In this document: piece by piece, positions 31,718 to 41,160 of the stretch
Layout: each line of letters starts with the position of its first letter
Numbering within the stretch: position 1 is the first letter of the stretch
Source: Gammaproteobacteria bacterium
GTDB taxonomy: Bacteria; Pseudomonadota; Gammaproteobacteria; Steroidobacterales; Steroidobacteraceae
NCBI GenBank assembly: GCA_003137095.1
Contig: PLET01000101.1
Span: 1-45,243, forward strand
DNA length: 45,243 nucleotides
Direction of reading: 5' to 3'
The notes under the pieces: generated by a model
The model's database searches: none
What the model was told of the DNA's origin: nothing
Seen by the model: only the letters and a program-made list of their open reading frames with translations
Translations under genes and position numbers: made by a program

Positions 31718-32103
31718 CTGGGGCGCGACGGCGCGCGTACGCCGATGCCGTGGATTGCCACCGGCGCGAATGCGGGATTCACCAGCGGCCCGCCCTTGCG
31801 GTGGATCGCCAGCAGGAGGATCCCCAATCGCAGCTGAATCTCACGCGCGGCCTGATCGGATTGCGCCAGCGCAGCGCCGCATTGCGCAGCGCCAGCCTGC
31901 GCTTGCTCGACGCCTCGGCGGGCCTGCTGGCCTTCGAGCGCGCGGCGCCGGGACAAACGCTGTTGTGCGTGTTCAATCTCGGCGAACGAACCACACGCTG
32001 GCAGCCCGCGCCGTCCGGTTCCTGGCGGGTGATCGAGCAGGTCGGCGGCGCGGACGCGTGGACCCTGCCGGCGCATTCCGGCCTGATTGCCGAACGCGCG
32101 TGA
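31718..32103 (+). pseudogene. alpha-glucosidase (GH13) C-terminal remnant, frameshifted
   Basis: First piece, from 31718: LGRDGARTPMPWIATGANAG, FTSGPP, matching the conserved GRDGxRTPMPW region of alpha-glucosidases; it hits a stop at 31835. Second piece, in another frame from about 31796 to TGA 32103: QQEDPQSQLNLTRGLIGLRQ, RSAALRSASLRLLDASAGLL, AFERAAPGQTLLCVFNLGER, the C-terminal beta domain. The segment joining them (with the PWLPV region) is deleted. The whole catalytic barrel is missing. It shows that this locus once held a fourth GH13 gene. Confidence 0.8.
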
Positions 32104-32305
32104 CCGTCCCGCGATTGTCTGTTCGCTGCCGCACAGAACAATATATTTCACCCAGCTGATGCCGTTGCGCCGGAAGCACATCAGTACGCAGCGGCCGCGC
32201 CGTGTAGAATTCTGCGTCAATGAATCGACGCACGGATGCCAGGTCACGGCGCTTTGATCTCGCCGCGAGCCGCGAGCCGCGCGGCGCCCGACATGCAAAT
32301 CAGCC

Positions 32306-33244
32306 ATGACCAGTATTCTCATCACCGGCGGAGCGGGGTTTCTCGGCTCGCATCTGTGCGAACGGCTGGTCGGCGCGGGGCATGACGTGTTGTGCGTCGA
32401 CAACTTTTATACCGGCGCCAAGGACAACATCGCCCATCTGCTCGGCAATCCGCGCTTCGAACTGATCCGCCACGACGTGACCTTTCCGCTGTACGTCGAG
32501 GTGGACAGAATCTACAACCTCGCCTGTCCCGCGAGCCCGATCCACTATCAATTCGATCCGGTGCAGACCACCAAGACCAGCGTGCACGGCGCGATCAACA
32601 TGCTGGGACTCGCCAAGCGGGTCAAGGCGCGCATCCTGCAGGCCTCGACCAGCGAGGTCTACGGGGATCCGGAGATTCATCCGCAGGTGGAGAGCTATTG
32701 GGGCCGGGTGAATCCGATCGGCATCCGCAGCTGCTACGACGAGGGCAAGCGCTGCGCCGAGACGCTGTTCTTCGACTACCAGCGGCAGCACGGCGTGGAC
32801 ATCAAGGTCGTGCGGATTTTCAACACCTACGGCCCGAGGATGCATCCGAATGACGGGCGGGTGGTCAGCAATTTCATCGTGCAGGCCCTGAAGGGCGCCG
32901 ACATCGCCATTTATGGCGACGGCCGGCAGACCCGCAGCTTTTGTTACGTGGATGACCTGATCGAGGCGCTGATCCGCATGATGGACAGCGACGCCGATTT
33001 CAGCGGACCCGTCAACATCGGCAACCCCGCGGAATTCACCATCTTGGAACTCGCCGAGCTGGTGATCAAGCTCACGGGGAGCCGCTCCAAGCTGGTGCAT
33101 CACCCGCTGCCGGCCGACGATCCGAAACAGCGCCAGCCGGACATCGCTCTGGCGGCCGCCCGGCTGCAGTGGTGCCCGAAGGTTGCGTTGCAGGACGGTC
33201 TGAAGCAAACCATCGCCTATTTCCGGGGGTCCGCGAACCTGTGA
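32306..33244 (+). CDS. UDP-glucuronate decarboxylase (UDP-xylose synthase)
   Basis: 312 residues, a short-chain dehydrogenase/reductase fold. NAD-binding [10 protein letters not shown] (residues 8-17), catalytic Tyr144 and Lys148 in SCYDEGKR, and the UXS-specific stretch [33 protein letters not shown] and [20 protein letters not shown]. It converts UDP-glucuronate to UDP-xylose in the cytoplasm as a sugar donor for polysaccharide or glycan synthesis. It overlaps by one base the glycosyltransferase gene, suggesting that its product is used by that enzyme. The start has only a weak ribosome-binding site. Confidence 0.96.
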   Translation: MTSILITGGAGFLGSHLCERLVGAGHDVLCVDNFYTGAKDNIAHLLGNPRFELIRHDVTFPLYVEVDRIYNLACPASPIHYQFDPVQTTKTSVHGAINMLGLAKRVKARILQASTSEVYGDPEIHPQVESYWGRVNPIGIRSCYDEGKRCAETLFFDYQRQHGVDIKVVRIFNTYGPRMHPNDGRVVSNFIVQALKGADIAIYGDGRQTRSFCYVDDLIEALIRMMDSDADFSGPVNIGNPAEFTILELAELVIKLTGSRSKLVHHPLPADDPKQRQPDIALAAARLQWCPKVALQDGLKQTIAYFRGSANL

Positions 33245-34302
33245 TGCCGCCGCTGATCTCGATCGTCATCGACAACTATAATTACGCCGCCTATCTGGCG
33301 CAGAGCATCGACAGCGCGCTCGCACAGACCTATCCCCTGGTCGAGGTGATCGTGGTGGATGACGCCTCGACCGACGGATCGCGCCAGATCATCGAGCGCT
33401 ACGGTCATCGGGTGGTGAGCGTGTTGCAGCCCGTCAATCGCGGACAGGGCGCGGCGTTCAACGCCGGGTTTCTGGCCACGCGCGGCGACATCATCATGTT
33501 CCTCGACGCGGATGACTGGCTGTATCCCCAGGCGGCCGCGCGCGTCGCGGCCTCCTGGCAGCCGGGGCAGTCGAAAACCCATTTCCGATTGGATCTGGTG
33601 AATGCCAGCGGCGAGCACATCGACATCCATCCGGCGCCCGAGGTCCGTCTGGATCAGGGCGACGTGGTGCCTTTCCTGCTCGATTTCGGCCGCTACGAAA
33701 CGGTGGTCACCAGCGGCAATGCCTTCGCGCGCGCCGCGCTCGAAGGCAATCTGCCGATGCCGGAGGAGGCGTTCCGGATCGCGGCCGACGGCTATCTCGC
33801 CACCGTCGTGCCCTTCCACGGACCGGTGGTCTGCATCGAGGATTGTCTGGGAGCGTATCGCGTTCATGGCCGCAACGCCTTTGCCCTGACCTTGAGCTCC
33901 GATGATGTGTGCGCGCGCACACGCCGCTTTCTGGCGCACGATGCGCACAAGGATCGCGCGCTCAAGGCCAAGGCGTCGGCGGCGGGCGTGCGGTTGTGCG
34001 GTACGCCGCAATTGAAGGATCCGCTGCATTTGGAGCTGCGCCTGGCATCGCTGCGGCTGGATCCCGGCGGCCACCCCTATCGGGGCGACAGCCGGGCGCG
34101 GCTCGCGTTGCGCGGCATCCTGGCGAGCCGCCGCGCGCGTCTGTCGTGGTTGCGCCGCGGCGTGCTGGCGGCGTGGTTCTTGGCCGTGGGCTTCCTGCCG
34201 CAGCGCGCCGCGGCGGCGGCGATCCATTGGAAATTGCAGCCCTCGAGCCGTCCTGCCGGGATCCAGCGGCAGATGAATCGCCTGCGCCGCCTGTTGAATT
34301 AG
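33244..34302 (+). CDS. family 2 glycosyltransferase
   Basis: 352 residues from ATG 33244, which overlaps the UXS stop (TGATG). GT-A fold: ISIVIDNYNYAAYLAQSIDS, VIVVDDASTDGSRQII, ITMFL-like IIMFLDADDW with the metal-binding DxD. The segment AFNAGFLATRGDIIMFLDAD is standard for GT2. The C-terminal third has a hydrophobic Ala/Trp stretch (GVLAAWFLAVGFLP) that may sit on the membrane. It likely transfers a sugar, possibly xylose from the neighbouring enzyme, to a lipid or protein acceptor. There is no other polysaccharide gene in the window, so the product is unknown. Confidence 0.93.
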   Translation: MPPLISIVIDNYNYAAYLAQSIDSALAQTYPLVEVIVVDDASTDGSRQIIERYGHRVVSVLQPVNRGQGAAFNAGFLATRGDIIMFLDADDWLYPQAAARVAASWQPGQSKTHFRLDLVNASGEHIDIHPAPEVRLDQGDVVPFLLDFGRYETVVTSGNAFARAALEGNLPMPEEAFRIAADGYLATVVPFHGPVVCIEDCLGAYRVHGRNAFALTLSSDDVCARTRRFLAHDAHKDRALKAKASAAGVRLCGTPQLKDPLHLELRLASLRLDPGGHPYRGDSRARLALRGILASRRARLSWLRRGVLAAWFLAVGFLPQRAAAAAIHWKLQPSSRPAGIQRQMNRLRRLLN

Positions 34303-34316
34303 CCCGCGAGGCGGGC
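34302..34316. terminator. short GC hairpin between convergent genes
   Basis: GCCCGC (34302-34307), loop GAG, GCGGGC (34311-34316), directly after the glycosyltransferase stop and ahead of the convergent LigD end. No T run follows. It may work in both directions as a weak terminator. Confidence 0.4.
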
Positions 34317-34362
34317 ATAAACCGGGCCCACGCGCGGCCGCAGGGCGTTGCGCCGGCGCCGA

Positions 34363-36972
34363 TCAGCGCGCGCTGCGCGTGATGCGCTTGATGGCGTCCG
34401 CCAACGGGCGTGCGCCGGTGGCGTAGTCCCGCCACGCGGCCGAGCGATCGAGCAGGCCGGGCGCGGTGCGCACCGTGAACGCCAGGGGCGCCAAGCCCTT
34501 TTTCACCGCAGTCCAGGTGAGCGGCATGGACACCGGTGCGCCCGGACGGGCGCGCGGCGAGAGCACCGCGACGGCGGTGGCGGTGCGGTCGTTGCGCAGA
34601 TAATCGAGAAAGATGCGCCCCGTGCGCCGGCTTTTCGAGACGCTGTCGAGGTAGCGGTCCGGACTGTCCTTGACCATCTGTGCGCAGAGGAGATGCGCAA
34701 AATTCTTGGCGGCCGGCCAGGCGACCGCCTGCCCGCCGCCGGTGAGCGGCGTCACCACGTGCAGCCCCTTGCCGCCCGTGGTTTTGCAAAAGCCGACCAG
34801 ACCCACGCTCTGCAGACGGTCACGGATTTCGCGCGCGGCGGCGATGACGGCCTCGAACGCGACATCCGGTGCCGGATCCAGATCGAACACCAACCGGCCG
34901 GCGACCTCGGGATCCCCCGGCGCGCAATTCCACGGATGCAGCTCCACGGCGCCGAGCTGCGCGGCGGCGGCAAGCGCCTCGACCCGGTTGATCTGCAGAT
35001 ACGCCGCACGCTCGCCGCGCACCTTGACCCGGTCGAAGAGCATCGGCGTGCCCGCCATGGCATGGCGCTGAAAGAACGGCTTGCCGCCGATGCCGTTGGG
35101 CGCGCGCACCAGGGAGCAGGGGCGGCCGGCCACGTGCGGCAGCAGCCATTCGCCGACGGTTTCGAAGTAGCGGGCGAGGTCGAGCTTGCTGACCGGCCGG
35201 CCGTCGCCGGCATCCGGCCACAGCGCCTTGCCGGGATTGGAAATCACCACGCCCATGACGCGCACGACTGCGGCCGAGGCACCCGATGCGGTCGCCGCGG
35301 CCTGCCTGACCCGTGAGTCGTCGATCTGTCGGCCGGGCACTTCGGCAACGACCTCGCTCGCGGCCTTATCTTTGCGCAGACCCTTGAATGCCGCCTGTCG
35401 GATCATACCCGCGGCGGTCCAGCCGGCAAATTCGATATCGGCGACCAGAAGCGGCTTGAGCCAGCGCACGTTCGGGCCCTTGGGCGGTGCCGGTGCGCCG
35501 CCGAACGGACTGCTCGCGCGCGTCAGCTGCTTCAGGCGCGGCAGCAGGCTCTGGTCCACCTTCCGGCCGTAGCCTGTGCCGATGCGGCCGATGTACGCGA
35601 GGCGGCCGTCACGGTACACGCCCGCGAGCAGCGAACGCACGCTGCCCTGCTCCGTGGTCCAGCCGCCCAACACCACCTCCTGTCCGGGGCGGCATTTGAT
35701 CTTGGTCCAGCTCCCCGAACGGCCGGATCGATAGGGCGCAGCGAGCTTCTTCGAGACGATGCCCTCGAGTCCCATGGCGCAGGCGGAGGCGAACACATCG
35801 CCGGCGTCCGACAGCAAGTGCGCGACGTAGCGGATGTGCTCGCCTGGATCGTGGACGTGCAGCAGCCGCTGAAGGCGGCTCTTGCGTTCGCTCAAGGGCA
35901 GCGCACGCAGATCCTCGCGCCCCTCGAACAGCAGATCAAAGGCATAGAACACCAGCGCGTCGGATTCCCGCGCCGACAACGCCGCCTGCAGCGCGGCGAA
36001 GCTCGGCAGACCCTTGGCATCGAGCGCCACCACTTCGCCGTCGAGCAGGCAGTCGGGCAAGGTGCGGGCGGCCTCGGCGATGGCGGCGAAGCGGGCGGTC
36101 CAGTCGAGGCCGGCGCGGGTGCGCAGCACCGCCCGGCCGTGCTCGACACGCAGCTGTGCGCGGTAGCCGTCGAATTTGACCTCGTGAGCCCAGCCCGGAA
36201 GATTGGCAGGCCGGGCAAGCAGCTTGCACAGCTGCGGCTCGACGAACTGCGGCAGCACGCGCACCATCGCCGGCCGCGGCGCGTCCGGCTGCGTTGCCTT
36301 CGACCGGTGCGCGCCGGGCCCGGGTGTGCCTGGCTTGCGCGCCGCCTTCGCAGTGGCCAGCATGAACGGTGTGGGTGTCCTGCCGGTGCCCGCGGCGATT
36401 TGCGCCAGCGTGCGGCCCGAGGCCACGGAACGATCTTCGGCGAGCAGCGCGTCGGCATCGTCGGGCCTCGCGCTCGCGTCACGGTGCTTGATCAGCAGCC
36501 AGTTGACCCGCTTGCCGCCCTCGCGGTCGGCGCGCATGCGCACCAGCACCCAGCTGCCGTGCAGCCGGCTGCCGTCGAGGGTGAATTTCAGATCACCCTT
36601 CTCATAAGCCTCCTCCGGAGAGCGGACGCCTTCCGGCTTCCAGAAGCCGCGATCCCACAATTGCACCGTGCCGCCGCCGTATTCGCCCGCGGGAATGGCG
36701 CCCTCGAAGTCGCCGTAGGCGAGCGGATGGTCTTCGACTTCGACCGCGAGCCGCTTGATGGCCGGATCGAGCGAAGGTCCCCGGGTGAGCGCCCAGGACT
36801 TGAAGACCCCGTGCCATTCCAGGCGCAAATCGTAATGCAGTCGGCGGGCGGCGTGCTTTTGCACCACGAAACGCGGCCGGTCCGAGGGCGCCACCGGCGT
36901 TTGATCGGCGGGCTCGGCGGTCTTTGCGAAGTCGCGCTTGGCCCGATAGGCGCTGAGTGGACGCTGCGCCAA
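34363..36972 (-). CDS. ligD: multifunctional non-homologous end-joining DNA ligase LigD
   Basis: 869 residues with all three LigD activities. The order is 3'-phosphoesterase (1-~190; [20 protein letters not shown] and [16 protein letters not shown]), ATP-dependent ligase (~240-550; nucleotidyl Lys266 in [28 protein letters not shown]), and primase-polymerase (~575-869; [24 protein letters not shown] with the metal-binding aspartates). This PE-Lig-Pol order is the one found in Pseudomonas. It repairs double-strand breaks with Ku. It is the last gene of the ku operon, and its ATG lies one base beyond the stop of the MerR/TPR gene. Confidence 0.97.
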   Translation of the reverse strand: MAQRPLSAYRAKRDFAKTAEPADQTPVAPSDRPRFVVQKHAARRLHYDLRLEWHGVFKSWALTRGPSLDPAIKRLAVEVEDHPLAYGDFEGAIPAGEYGGGTVQLWDRGFWKPEGVRSPEEAYEKGDLKFTLDGSRLHGSWVLVRMRADREGGKRVNWLLIKHRDASARPDDADALLAEDRSVASGRTLAQIAAGTGRTPTPFMLATAKAARKPGTPGPGAHRSKATQPDAPRPAMVRVLPQFVEPQLCKLLARPANLPGWAHEVKFDGYRAQLRVEHGRAVLRTRAGLDWTARFAAIAEAARTLPDCLLDGEVVALDAKGLPSFAALQAALSARESDALVFYAFDLLFEGREDLRALPLSERKSRLQRLLHVHDPGEHIRYVAHLLSDAGDVFASACAMGLEGIVSKKLAAPYRSGRSGSWTKIKCRPGQEVVLGGWTTEQGSVRSLLAGVYRDGRLAYIGRIGTGYGRKVDQSLLPRLKQLTRASSPFGGAPAPPKGPNVRWLKPLLVADIEFAGWTAAGMIRQAAFKGLRKDKAASEVVAEVPGRQIDDSRVRQAAATASGASAAVVRVMGVVISNPGKALWPDAGDGRPVSKLDLARYFETVGEWLLPHVAGRPCSLVRAPNGIGGKPFFQRHAMAGTPMLFDRVKVRGERAAYLQINRVEALAAAAQLGAVELHPWNCAPGDPEVAGRLVFDLDPAPDVAFEAVIAAAREIRDRLQSVGLVGFCKTTGGKGLHVVTPLTGGGQAVAWPAAKNFAHLLCAQMVKDSPDRYLDSVSKSRRTGRIFLDYLRNDRTATAVAVLSPRARPGAPVSMPLTWTAVKKGLAPLAFTVRTAPGLLDRSAAWRDYATGARPLADAIKRITRSAR

Positions 36973-36973
36973 T

Positions 36974-37804
36974 TCAGGTGCCCTGCCGGCCGATCAGCCG
37001 CCGATAGGCCAGCAAATGCCGCAGCGAGGCCTTGGGATCCCGCGCGCGTTCATGCAGCCGCGCCAGATTGAAATGGGCGTCCGCCAGTTGCGGGTCGAGC
37101 GCCAGTGCCGCGCGGTAGCTCTCGATCGCGTCGGCCTCCCGATCACGATCTTCCAGCAGGATGGCCAGGTTGAACAGCAGCAGCGGATCGGGCGCGGCGG
37201 CGCGATACACCTGCTCGGCTTCGCCGAGGCGCCCCGCCATGTGCAGCAGCCGGCCGAGATTGATGCGCGCCTCCAGATGATCCGGCTCGGCCTCGAGGCA
37301 GGCTTGATAGGCGGCCTGTGCGGCGGCCGGATCGCCGTCCTCGAGCGCATAGGCCCGGGCGTAGTGTTCGTCCGCCGACAGTGCCGGGGCTGCGGCGCCG
37401 GCCTCCGGCGCCGCGGCCGCGTCCCGCGCGATCACGTGCAACTGACCCTGCCGTTCGATGATCTCGAGCGCGAGCGCATATTGGCCGGAATCCGGTTCGC
37501 GCAGCGTCTGACCCTCGCGGATGGCGATCCGGTTGCCGAGTGCGGTCAGGGACAGGCTGCCGAGCGCCGCTCCGCCCGGCAGCGCCCGTCGCAGTTCCTT
37601 GAGGGTGCGGTTGATTCTCTGCGAGGAAATCCTGGCGGCGCGCAGGGCGCTCGCGGTGCGCAGGATCACGAGATCATGGAAGGAGTAGTGCAGCCGGCCG
37701 TCACGGCGCACCGGATGGATGTTGCCGGCGCGCGCTAATGCGCGGACGGTGGAGGCCGGCAATCCAAGCAGCCGCCTGATGTCCTTCGCGTCGTAGACAT
37801 GCAT
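36974..37804 (-). CDS. MerR-type HTH protein with TPR domain, in NHEJ operon
   Basis: 276 residues from ATG 37804, one base after the Ku stop; a start further 5' would run back into ku. N-terminal MerR-type winged helix (~1-70; [60 protein letters not shown]). A linker (~75-180) leads to about three tetratricopeptide repeats ([58 protein letters not shown]). Position between ku and ligD implies a role in end joining: either operon control or a scaffold. Linked genes of this kind occur beside ku/ligD in other proteobacteria, as I recall. Function is unproven. Confidence 0.85.
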   Translation of the reverse strand: MHVYDAKDIRRLLGLPASTVRALARAGNIHPVRRDGRLHYSFHDLVILRTASALRAARISSQRINRTLKELRRALPGGAALGSLSLTALGNRIAIREGQTLREPDSGQYALALEIIERQGQLHVIARDAAAAPEAGAAAPALSADEHYARAYALEDGDPAAAQAAYQACLEAEPDHLEARINLGRLLHMAGRLGEAEQVYRAAAPDPLLLFNLAILLEDRDREADAIESYRAALALDPQLADAHFNLARLHERARDPKASLRHLLAYRRLIGRQGT

Positions 37805-37805
37805 T

Positions 37806-38672
37806 TCATCGTCGAGCGGATTTGCGCGAGGCGGCCTGGGCGGGCGCGCGCTTCGGCGCCTTGCGCTCCTTGAGTTCCACGGTCTTCGAGCCGCGCGCAT
37901 CGATGCTGGCCTTGAGCGCCGCCATCAGATCGATGACATTGCCGCCGCCGGCGGCGGGAGCCTCGGCGAGCGAGATCTCCTGACCCTCGATCTTTCTCTG
38001 GATGGCGGCTTCGACCCGCATCTTGTGCTCATCGGTATATTCGCCGGCATCGAAGCGCTTGGCGGCCAGATGCTCGATGAGCTGCTGCGCGAGCTTCAGC
38101 TCCGGCTCCGAGACCGGCGCGGGTTCGATTCCGAGATCCTTCAGGCTGCGCACCTCGGCCTGAAAATGCAGCTGATGCATCGCCAGGCCCTCGCCGATGG
38201 GGCGGATGACGACGATGTGCTCCTTGCCGCGCGAGATCCAGCGTCCCACGGCGCACTGGCGCGCCTTGCGCAACGCGGTGGCGAGCAGGGTGTAGGGTTT
38301 GGCGCCGCCCTTGTCGGGCGCCAGATAATAAGTGCCGTCGAAATACACCGGATCGACGGATTCGAGCGGCACGAACTGCCCGATGTCGATGGCGTGGCTG
38401 GTGGCATCCTCCAGGGTCTTCAATTCCTCGGGGCTGAACATCACGTATTGGCCCTTGGCGAATTCATAGCCCTTGACCATTTCGGAGCGCTCCACCACCT
38501 GACCATCGTTGACGGCGATGTACTGCTGCTTGACCCGCGAGCCATCCTTCTGGCGCAGCAGGTTGAACGACAGGCGCTCGGAGGAAACCGTGGCCGAATA
38601 CAGCTTCACGGGGATCGCGACCAAGCCGAAGGAAATGGTCAGCGAGGCGATCGATCGGGGGGGTGTAGCCAT
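37806..38672 (-). CDS. ku: Ku protein, NHEJ DNA-end binding
   Basis: 288 residues: bacterial Ku core (SIASLTISFGLVAIPVKLYS, RVKQQYIAVNDGQVVERSEM, VKGYEFAKGQYVMFSPEELK, IDIGQFVPLESVDPVYFDGT, YYLAPDKGGAKPYTLL) with a basic C-terminal tail (KERKAPKRAPAQAASRKSAR) that helps DNA threading and LigD recruitment. Homodimers encircle broken DNA ends. It is the first gene of the leftward operon ku - MerR/TPR - ligD. The divergent neighbour 200 bases away encodes a caspase-like protein. Confidence 0.97.
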   Translation of the reverse strand: MATPPRSIASLTISFGLVAIPVKLYSATVSSERLSFNLLRQKDGSRVKQQYIAVNDGQVVERSEMVKGYEFAKGQYVMFSPEELKTLEDATSHAIDIGQFVPLESVDPVYFDGTYYLAPDKGGAKPYTLLATALRKARQCAVGRWISRGKEHIVVIRPIGEGLAMHQLHFQAEVRSLKDLGIEPAPVSEPELKLAQQLIEHLAAKRFDAGEYTDEHKMRVEAAIQRKIEGQEISLAEAPAAGGGNVIDLMAALKASIDARGSKTVELKERKAPKRAPAQAASRKSARR

Positions 38673-38873
38673 GATATGTCCATCCGCTAAAGCTCGGGGC
38701 CGAATTGAAATTTCTTATGAATAAACGCGCGCAAGGCCTTTGATTGCCTACGCTTTGGCCTCTAGCCTAGGAACAATGCGCGCAGGTTTCAAGCGATAAC
38801 ACCACGCACCGCGTCGCGGCTGTATATAAACCCAGGGTCGTGGGGCGAACCTCGTGCGCTAGCCTGGGTCGCC

Positions 38874-40202
38874 ATGCGCCAATTGTCGCTCATCGCACTG
38901 ACTCTGTTGGCAGGACTCGTGCCGGCCGCTTCCGAGCACGCGCGCCGCCTCGCCCTGGTGATCGGCAATGACAGCTATCAGAACGTGCAGCCGCTCAGCA
39001 ACGCCCGCTCGGATTCGCGGGCGGTCGCGGCCGAACTCAAGGCGGTGGGCTTCGAGGTCACCCTCAAGCAGGATCTGAATCAAAAGCAGATGAAGGCGGC
39101 GCTGCGCGACTTCAAGGCGCAGGTTCAGGGCGGCGATGACGTGGTGTTCTATTTTTCGGGCCACGGCGTGCAGTTCGGCGGCACGAATTATCTGATACCG
39201 GTCGACATCACGGCGGACAGCGAGGCGCAGGTCGCGGATGATGCGATCCCGCTGCAGCGGGTGCTGGACGATCTGGCCGAACAGAAGGCGCGATTCTCGC
39301 TCGCCATCATCGATGCCTGCCGCAGCAACCCGTTCAAGTCGGCCGGCCGCGCGATCGGCGGCCGCGGACTGGTGCCGGTGACTCCCGCCACCGGCCAGAT
39401 GATCATGTATTCGGCCGGCGCCGGCCAGGCGGCGCTCGACAACCTCGGATCGACCGACCGCAATCCGAACGGCGTGTTCACCCGGGTGCTCATCCAAGCG
39501 ATGCGCAAGCCCGGCGTACCGGCGGGCAGCCTGCTCAAGGACGTGCAATCCGACGTGGTGGACCTGGCGCACAGCGTGGGCCGCGAGCAGGTGCCGGCCC
39601 TGTATGACCAGTCGCTCGGCAAATTCTATTTCCGTCCCGGCGCGCCCGGCGCCGCCGAGGGCGCCGCGGCCGCGGCGCCCATCCATGTGCCCACGGCCGC
39701 CGAACTCGACGAGTCGTACTGGCAGGGCATCAAAGGCAGCAGCGACGCCGCGGATTATGCGAGCTACGCCAAGAGCTTCCCGAAGGGGCTGCACCTGGCC
39801 GAGGCCGAGATGATGACGCGCAAGCTGACGCGCGTGACGGCTCCGCCGCCGCCTGCGGTCAAACCCGGCGGACCGTATCATGGGTTCTTCACCAGCAATC
39901 TGTTTCCGGGACAGGTGTTTGGGGGTACCTGGATCGTCAACAAGGACGGCAGCGTCGATGCCGGCAACGACTTCGGCGATCACAGCCACGGCAGCTTCAA
40001 CACCTCGGATCCGAACAACATCGTCGGCACGGCGATCAACCATCTCGGCATCTTCGGCGGCATCCAGCGGCGCTATCCCGACGGCTCCACCAGCACGCAG
40101 GTGGACTCGCAGGGTCGGCTGATCAACGGCGTGATGACCGGCACCTGGCATGACAAATTCCAGAGCGGCACATTTCAAATGCCGCTGGACGGCGGGCGGT
40201 GA
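38874..40202 (+). CDS. exported caspase-like (C14) family protein
   Basis: 442 residues with a Sec signal peptide (LIALTLLAGLVPAASE). Caspase fold: RRLALVIGNDSYQNVQPLSN at the start, catalytic His97 in VFYFSGHGVQ and Cys149 in AIIDACRSNPF, then GQMIMYSAGAGQAALDN. A central region (~260-310) has WQGIKGSSDAADYASYAKSF, a unit seen after caspase domains. The C-terminal ~110 residues are a separate beta-rich domain with Gly/Asn repeats (HGFFTSNLFPGQVFGGTWIV). Both catalytic residues are intact, so protease activity is likely, specific for Arg/Lys if it follows metacaspases. Export is unusual for a regulatory protease but common for this bacterial subgroup. Confidence 0.93.
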   Translation: MRQLSLIALTLLAGLVPAASEHARRLALVIGNDSYQNVQPLSNARSDSRAVAAELKAVGFEVTLKQDLNQKQMKAALRDFKAQVQGGDDVVFYFSGHGVQFGGTNYLIPVDITADSEAQVADDAIPLQRVLDDLAEQKARFSLAIIDACRSNPFKSAGRAIGGRGLVPVTPATGQMIMYSAGAGQAALDNLGSTDRNPNGVFTRVLIQAMRKPGVPAGSLLKDVQSDVVDLAHSVGREQVPALYDQSLGKFYFRPGAPGAAEGAAAAAPIHVPTAAELDESYWQGIKGSSDAADYASYAKSFPKGLHLAEAEMMTRKLTRVTAPPPPAVKPGGPYHGFFTSNLFPGQVFGGTWIVNKDGSVDAGNDFGDHSHGSFNTSDPNNIVGTAINHLGIFGGIQRRYPDGSTSTQVDSQGRLINGVMTGTWHDKFQSGTFQMPLDGGR

Positions 40203-40206
40203 GCGC

Positions 40207-41160
40207 TCAGGCCTGCCAGGGCAGATGGTCGAGATCGAGATTGCCGCCGCTCAGGATGATTCCGATGCGCGTTGCGCGCGGCACGGCTCCGCCGACCATG
40301 GCGGCGTAGGCGACCGCTCCCGAGGGCTCGACGATGATCTTCATCACCTGCCAGATGAGCTGCATCGCCTGGATGATCGACTCTTCGGAGACGGTGACGA
40401 TGTCATCGACGTAGCGCCTGATCTCGGCAAACGGCTTCTCGCCGAGCGAGCTGCGCAGCCCGTCGGCGATGGTTTTGGGATCGACGCTCGGAATGATATG
40501 CCCGGCCCTGAACGAGCGCGACGCGTCGTCGGCACCGGCGGGCTCCACGCCGAGGATGCGCACGGACGGTTTCAAGGCCTTGGCGGCGGTCGCGATTCCG
40601 CTCAACTGGCCGCCGCCGCCGACGGGACAAAGAATGACATCCAGATCGGGCACCTCCTCGAGCAGCTCGATGGCCGTCGTACCCTGTCCGGCCATCACCT
40701 GCAGATCGTCGTACGGATGGATCATGGCGGCGCCGGTTCTCCCGACGAGCTCGCGGGCGGCGCGCTCGCGCGCCTGCAGTGTCGGCTCGCAAAAGATGAT
40801 CTCGCCGCCGTAGCGGCGCACCGAGGCCTGTTTGGCCCTGGGTGCGTTGTCCGGCATGACGATACGGGCGGGAATGCCGCGCAGCCGCGCGGCGCGCGCC
40901 AGGGCCGCGGCGTGGTTGCCGGAGGAATGGGTGGCCACGCCGTTGCGCGCCAGATCGGCGGATAGAGAGAACACGGCATTGGTTGCGCCGCGCGCCTTGA
41001 ATGCGCCCGTCTTCTGCAGGTTCTCGCACTTGAAAAAGAGCCGCGCCTGCGCCATCGAATCGAGCGTCTCGCTGGTCATGACCGGGGTGCGGTTGATCTT
41101 GTCGCGAATGCGCGCGTGTGCCTCGCGGATGAGTTCGAGCGTGAGCGCCGGCCCGCTCAT
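40207..41160 (-). CDS. PLP-dependent threonine/serine dehydratase (paralogue A)
   Basis: 317 residues from ATG 41160, which overlaps the stop of the neighbouring paralogue (ATGA). Fold type II PLP enzyme: Lys55 in KTGAFKARGA, SSGNHAAALA for phosphate/cofactor contact, and GGGGQLSGIA binding the cofactor. It lacks the C-terminal ACT regulatory domain of biosynthetic IlvA, so a catabolic deaminase, serine racemase or hydroxyaspartate dehydratase are all possible. The reaction would be L-threonine or L-serine to a 2-oxo acid and ammonia. The stop sits four bases from the convergent caspase-like gene. Confidence 0.92.
   Translation of the reverse strand: MSGPALTLELIREAHARIRDKINRTPVMTSETLDSMAQARLFFKCENLQKTGAFKARGATNAVFSLSADLARNGVATHSSGNHAAALARAARLRGIPARIVMPDNAPRAKQASVRRYGGEIIFCEPTLQARERAARELVGRTGAAMIHPYDDLQVMAGQGTTAIELLEEVPDLDVILCPVGGGGQLSGIATAAKALKPSVRILGVEPAGADDASRSFRAGHIIPSVDPKTIADGLRSSLGEKPFAEIRRYVDDIVTVSEESIIQAMQLIWQVMKIIVEPSGAVAYAAMVGGAVPRATRIGIILSGGNLDLDHLPWQA

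Noticed and set aside
38859..40178. 439-codon open frame on the minus strand
   Set aside because: Exactly antisense to the caspase-like gene, no recognisable fold.
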